The notes beneath the pieces are model-generated. The model worked only from the letters and a program-made list of their open reading frames with translations. It was not told the origin of the DNA and made no database searches. This document shows positions 6,646 to 7,953 of a stretch of DNA of 7,953 bases, piece after piece. The stretch is from an uncultured Bacteroidales bacterium (GTDB lineage Bacteria; Bacteroidota; Bacteroidia; Bacteroidales; Paludibacteraceae), in the NCBI GenBank assembly GCA_937886455.1, contig CALGCU010000146.1, positions 1 through 7,953 on the forward strand, in the 5' to 3' direction. Position 1 is the first letter of the stretch. Every line of letters begins with the position of its first letter. Both the position numbers and the translations under genes were made by a program.

Positions 6646-7953
6646 ATGAAAAGGGTTAGATTATCTCAGTTATTATTCGTAAGTAGTGTTTTCTTAATGG
6701 GAATGATGAACAGTTGTATTGTGGCAAGTTCTGTTCCTTCTACCACGCACACGCACACCACTTACGTTCCTTCCACCACCTATGTACCCACTACACAAGT
6801 GGTCACACAAGTAAGCACTCGTCCGGTTGCTCAACAAAATGTTACAGTAAGTGCTGTTAGTGAAGACATTAGTTACAATCTTGACTTACAAGCCGTAGGT
6901 AACATATTTGGTGTTTCTTCATCATTGGAAGATTTTGAAAGACGCATCAATTCCTATGATGCCCAGATATCCAACCTTGACCTCAACCGTGATGGTTATG
7001 TTGATTATCTGCGCGTAGTGGAAGTGCAAGAAGGCTTCACCCACTTAGTAGTGTTACAGGCCGTATTAGCTACCAACGTTTATCAAGACGTTGCCACTAT
7101 TGAAGTGGAACGCTATGGTTCTTCACACACTGTTACCATCATTGGCGATCCATATATCTATGGTACATCTTATGTGCTTCGTCCCACTTACGTGCATGTT
7201 CCGGTTATCTACAACGTGTTCTACGGACCAAGCTACCGCGTGTGGCGTTCACCTTACTACTGGGGATACTTCCCTTCTTACTATCGCCATCGCCACTGCG
7301 TACACGTGAATGTTTATCATCAACACATTGTAGTGCACAACAAAAACTATCATCACTCTTACCACTACATTGATGACTATCGCCCACGTTACGAAGGCAT
7401 ACGCAACACAGTGTCACGCAACGACTATGCTACCGCACACCCGGAAGAAAGCTTTAGTCGTCGCAACTCAGAGGTGAGAAATGCACGAGGTATTCAAACA
7501 GAAAACACACGTCGCACTGCTGTAAAAGCATCAGACACTGTGAGAAAAGAAGCCTCTTCTTCATCATCACGCAGAGTAACAAGTTCAACGACTTCAAAGG
7601 TGACCACTACAACAAGTTCTTCATCTTCACGTAGAACAAGTACTACAACCACCCCTGCCACAAGTACCACAAGCAAGAGTGACGCCACTACAAGTTCTTC
7701 ATCACGCAGAACAACTACAACAAGTAGTACCACTTCTACACCAAAGGTGAGCACTACAACAAGTTCTTCATCTTCACGTAGAACAAGTACTACAACCACC
7801 CCTGCCACAAGTACCACAAGCAAGAGTGACGCCACTACAAGTTCTTCATCACGCAGAACAACTACAACAAGTAGTACCACTTCTACACCAAAGGTGAGCA
7901 CTACAACAAGTTCTTCATCTTCACGTAGAACAAGTACTACAACCACCCCTGCC
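6646..7953 (+). CDS. Putative lipoprotein with DxNxDGxxD loop, His/Tyr-rich middle and Ser/Thr-rich tandem repeats (3' end beyond window)
   Basis: The frame is open for 436 codons to the window edge without a stop. Residues 1-23 are a lipoprotein signal ending MMNS before C24, an acceptable Bacteroidota lipobox. Residues 28-70 are Thr/Pro/Val-rich. Residues 75-166 form a conserved-looking region (LEDFERRINSYDAQISNLDL, then HLVVLQAVL, then YQDVATIEVER) that I recall from uncharacterised Bacteroidota proteins. Within it, D112, N114, D116, G117 and D120 make a DxNxDGxxD calcium-type loop; position 12 is Arg, so it is closer to FG-GAP-type loops than to a full EF-hand. Residues 168-249 are rich in Tyr, Trp, Pro and His, with nine His between 215 and 240. 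From residue 298 the protein is Ser/Thr-rich with interspersed Arg pairs, built of 49-residue repeats starting at 318, 367 and 416. Outer-membrane attachment is inferred; the function is unknown. It is transcribed divergently from the 870-aa surface protein gene. Confidence 0.88.
   Translation, partial: MKRVRLSQLLFVSSVFLMGMMNSCIVASSVPSTTHTHTTYVPSTTYVPTTQVVTQVSTRPVAQQNVTVSAVSEDISYNLDLQAVGNIFGVSSSLEDFERRINSYDAQISNLDLNRDGYVDYLRVVEVQEGFTHLVVLQAVLATNVYQDVATIEVERYGSSHTVTIIGDPYIYGTSYVLRPTYVHVPVIYNVFYGPSYRVWRSPYYWGYFPSYYRHRHCVHVNVYHQHIVVHNKNYHHSYHYIDDYRPRYEGIRNTVSRNDYATAHPEESFSRRNSEVRNARGIQTENTRRTAVKASDTVRKEASSSSSRRVTSSTTSKVTTTTSSSSSRRTSTTTTPATSTTSKSDATTSSSSRRTTTTSSTTSTPKVSTTTSSSSSRRTSTTTTPATSTTSKSDATTSSSSRRTTTTSSTTSTPKVSTTTSSSSSRRTSTTTTPA
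7596..7953 (+). repeat. 147-bp in-frame tandem repeats in the lipoprotein tail
   Basis: Units span 7596-7742, 7743-7889 and 7890-7953 (partial, cut by the window end). Units 1 and 2 differ by one base by eye, C at 7604 versus G at 7751 (Thr to Ser), and the visible part of unit 3 equals unit 2. Each encodes 49 residues made of two related halves, each with a run of four or five Ser followed by RRT. A more diverged half-unit (SSSSSRRV) precedes the array at about 7555-7580. Near-identity at silent positions points to recent duplication or gene conversion. Confidence 0.95.

Noticed and set aside
7494..7946. Open frame of 150 codons on the minus strand, rich in Val and Leu
   Set aside because: It is the antisense of the Ser/Thr repeats (ACT/AGT/ACA read backwards give Val/Leu codons). 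The plus strand has the signal peptide, Shine-Dalgarno site and conserved domain in frame.
7596..7953. Tandem repeat considered as a CRISPR array
   Set aside because: The repeats are contiguous without unique spacers, in frame with a gene, and 147 bp long.

Overview
The window looks like chromosomal DNA from a Bacteroidota bacterium, most likely of the order Bacteroidales. Three observations support this. One gene ends in a type IX secretion (T9SS) sorting domain. Upstream regions carry TAnnTTTG promoter boxes, and most starts are A+T rich and lack a Shine-Dalgarno site. The outer-membrane and lipoprotein families are ones I know from this phylum. I cannot name the species.

Layout: three genes run on the minus strand, read from right to left. 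First is a complete surface protein of 870 aa (3646-6258) with a signal peptide, IgGFc-binding-like region, PKD-like domain, Ig-like segment and T9SS sorting tail. After 65 bp comes a 561-aa OmpA-family protein (1895-3580) with a predicted beta-barrel, a Pro/Lys linker, a carboxypeptidase-regulatory-like domain and a peptidoglycan-binding OmpA domain. It ends in a clear hairpin terminator (1844-1876). A second IgGFc/PKD protein (start 1654, running off the left edge) is a paralogue of the first. On the right, after a 387-bp divergent intergenic region, a plus-strand lipoprotein gene starts at 6646 and runs off the right edge. It has a strong Shine-Dalgarno site, a DxNxDGxxD loop, a His/Tyr-rich middle, and a Ser/Thr-rich tail made of nearly identical 147-bp tandem repeats.

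Taken together the window is a cell-envelope locus: two probable T9SS-exported surface proteins flank an outer-membrane protein anchored to peptidoglycan, and a lipoprotein is transcribed divergently. Nothing shows that the products form one complex; that is inference from position. I saw no RNA genes, insertion sequences or CRISPR. The most distinctive signals are the 49-residue repeats in the lipoprotein, the Gly/Ser insertion in one IgGFc paralogue but not the other, and the paralogue-OmpA-paralogue arrangement.
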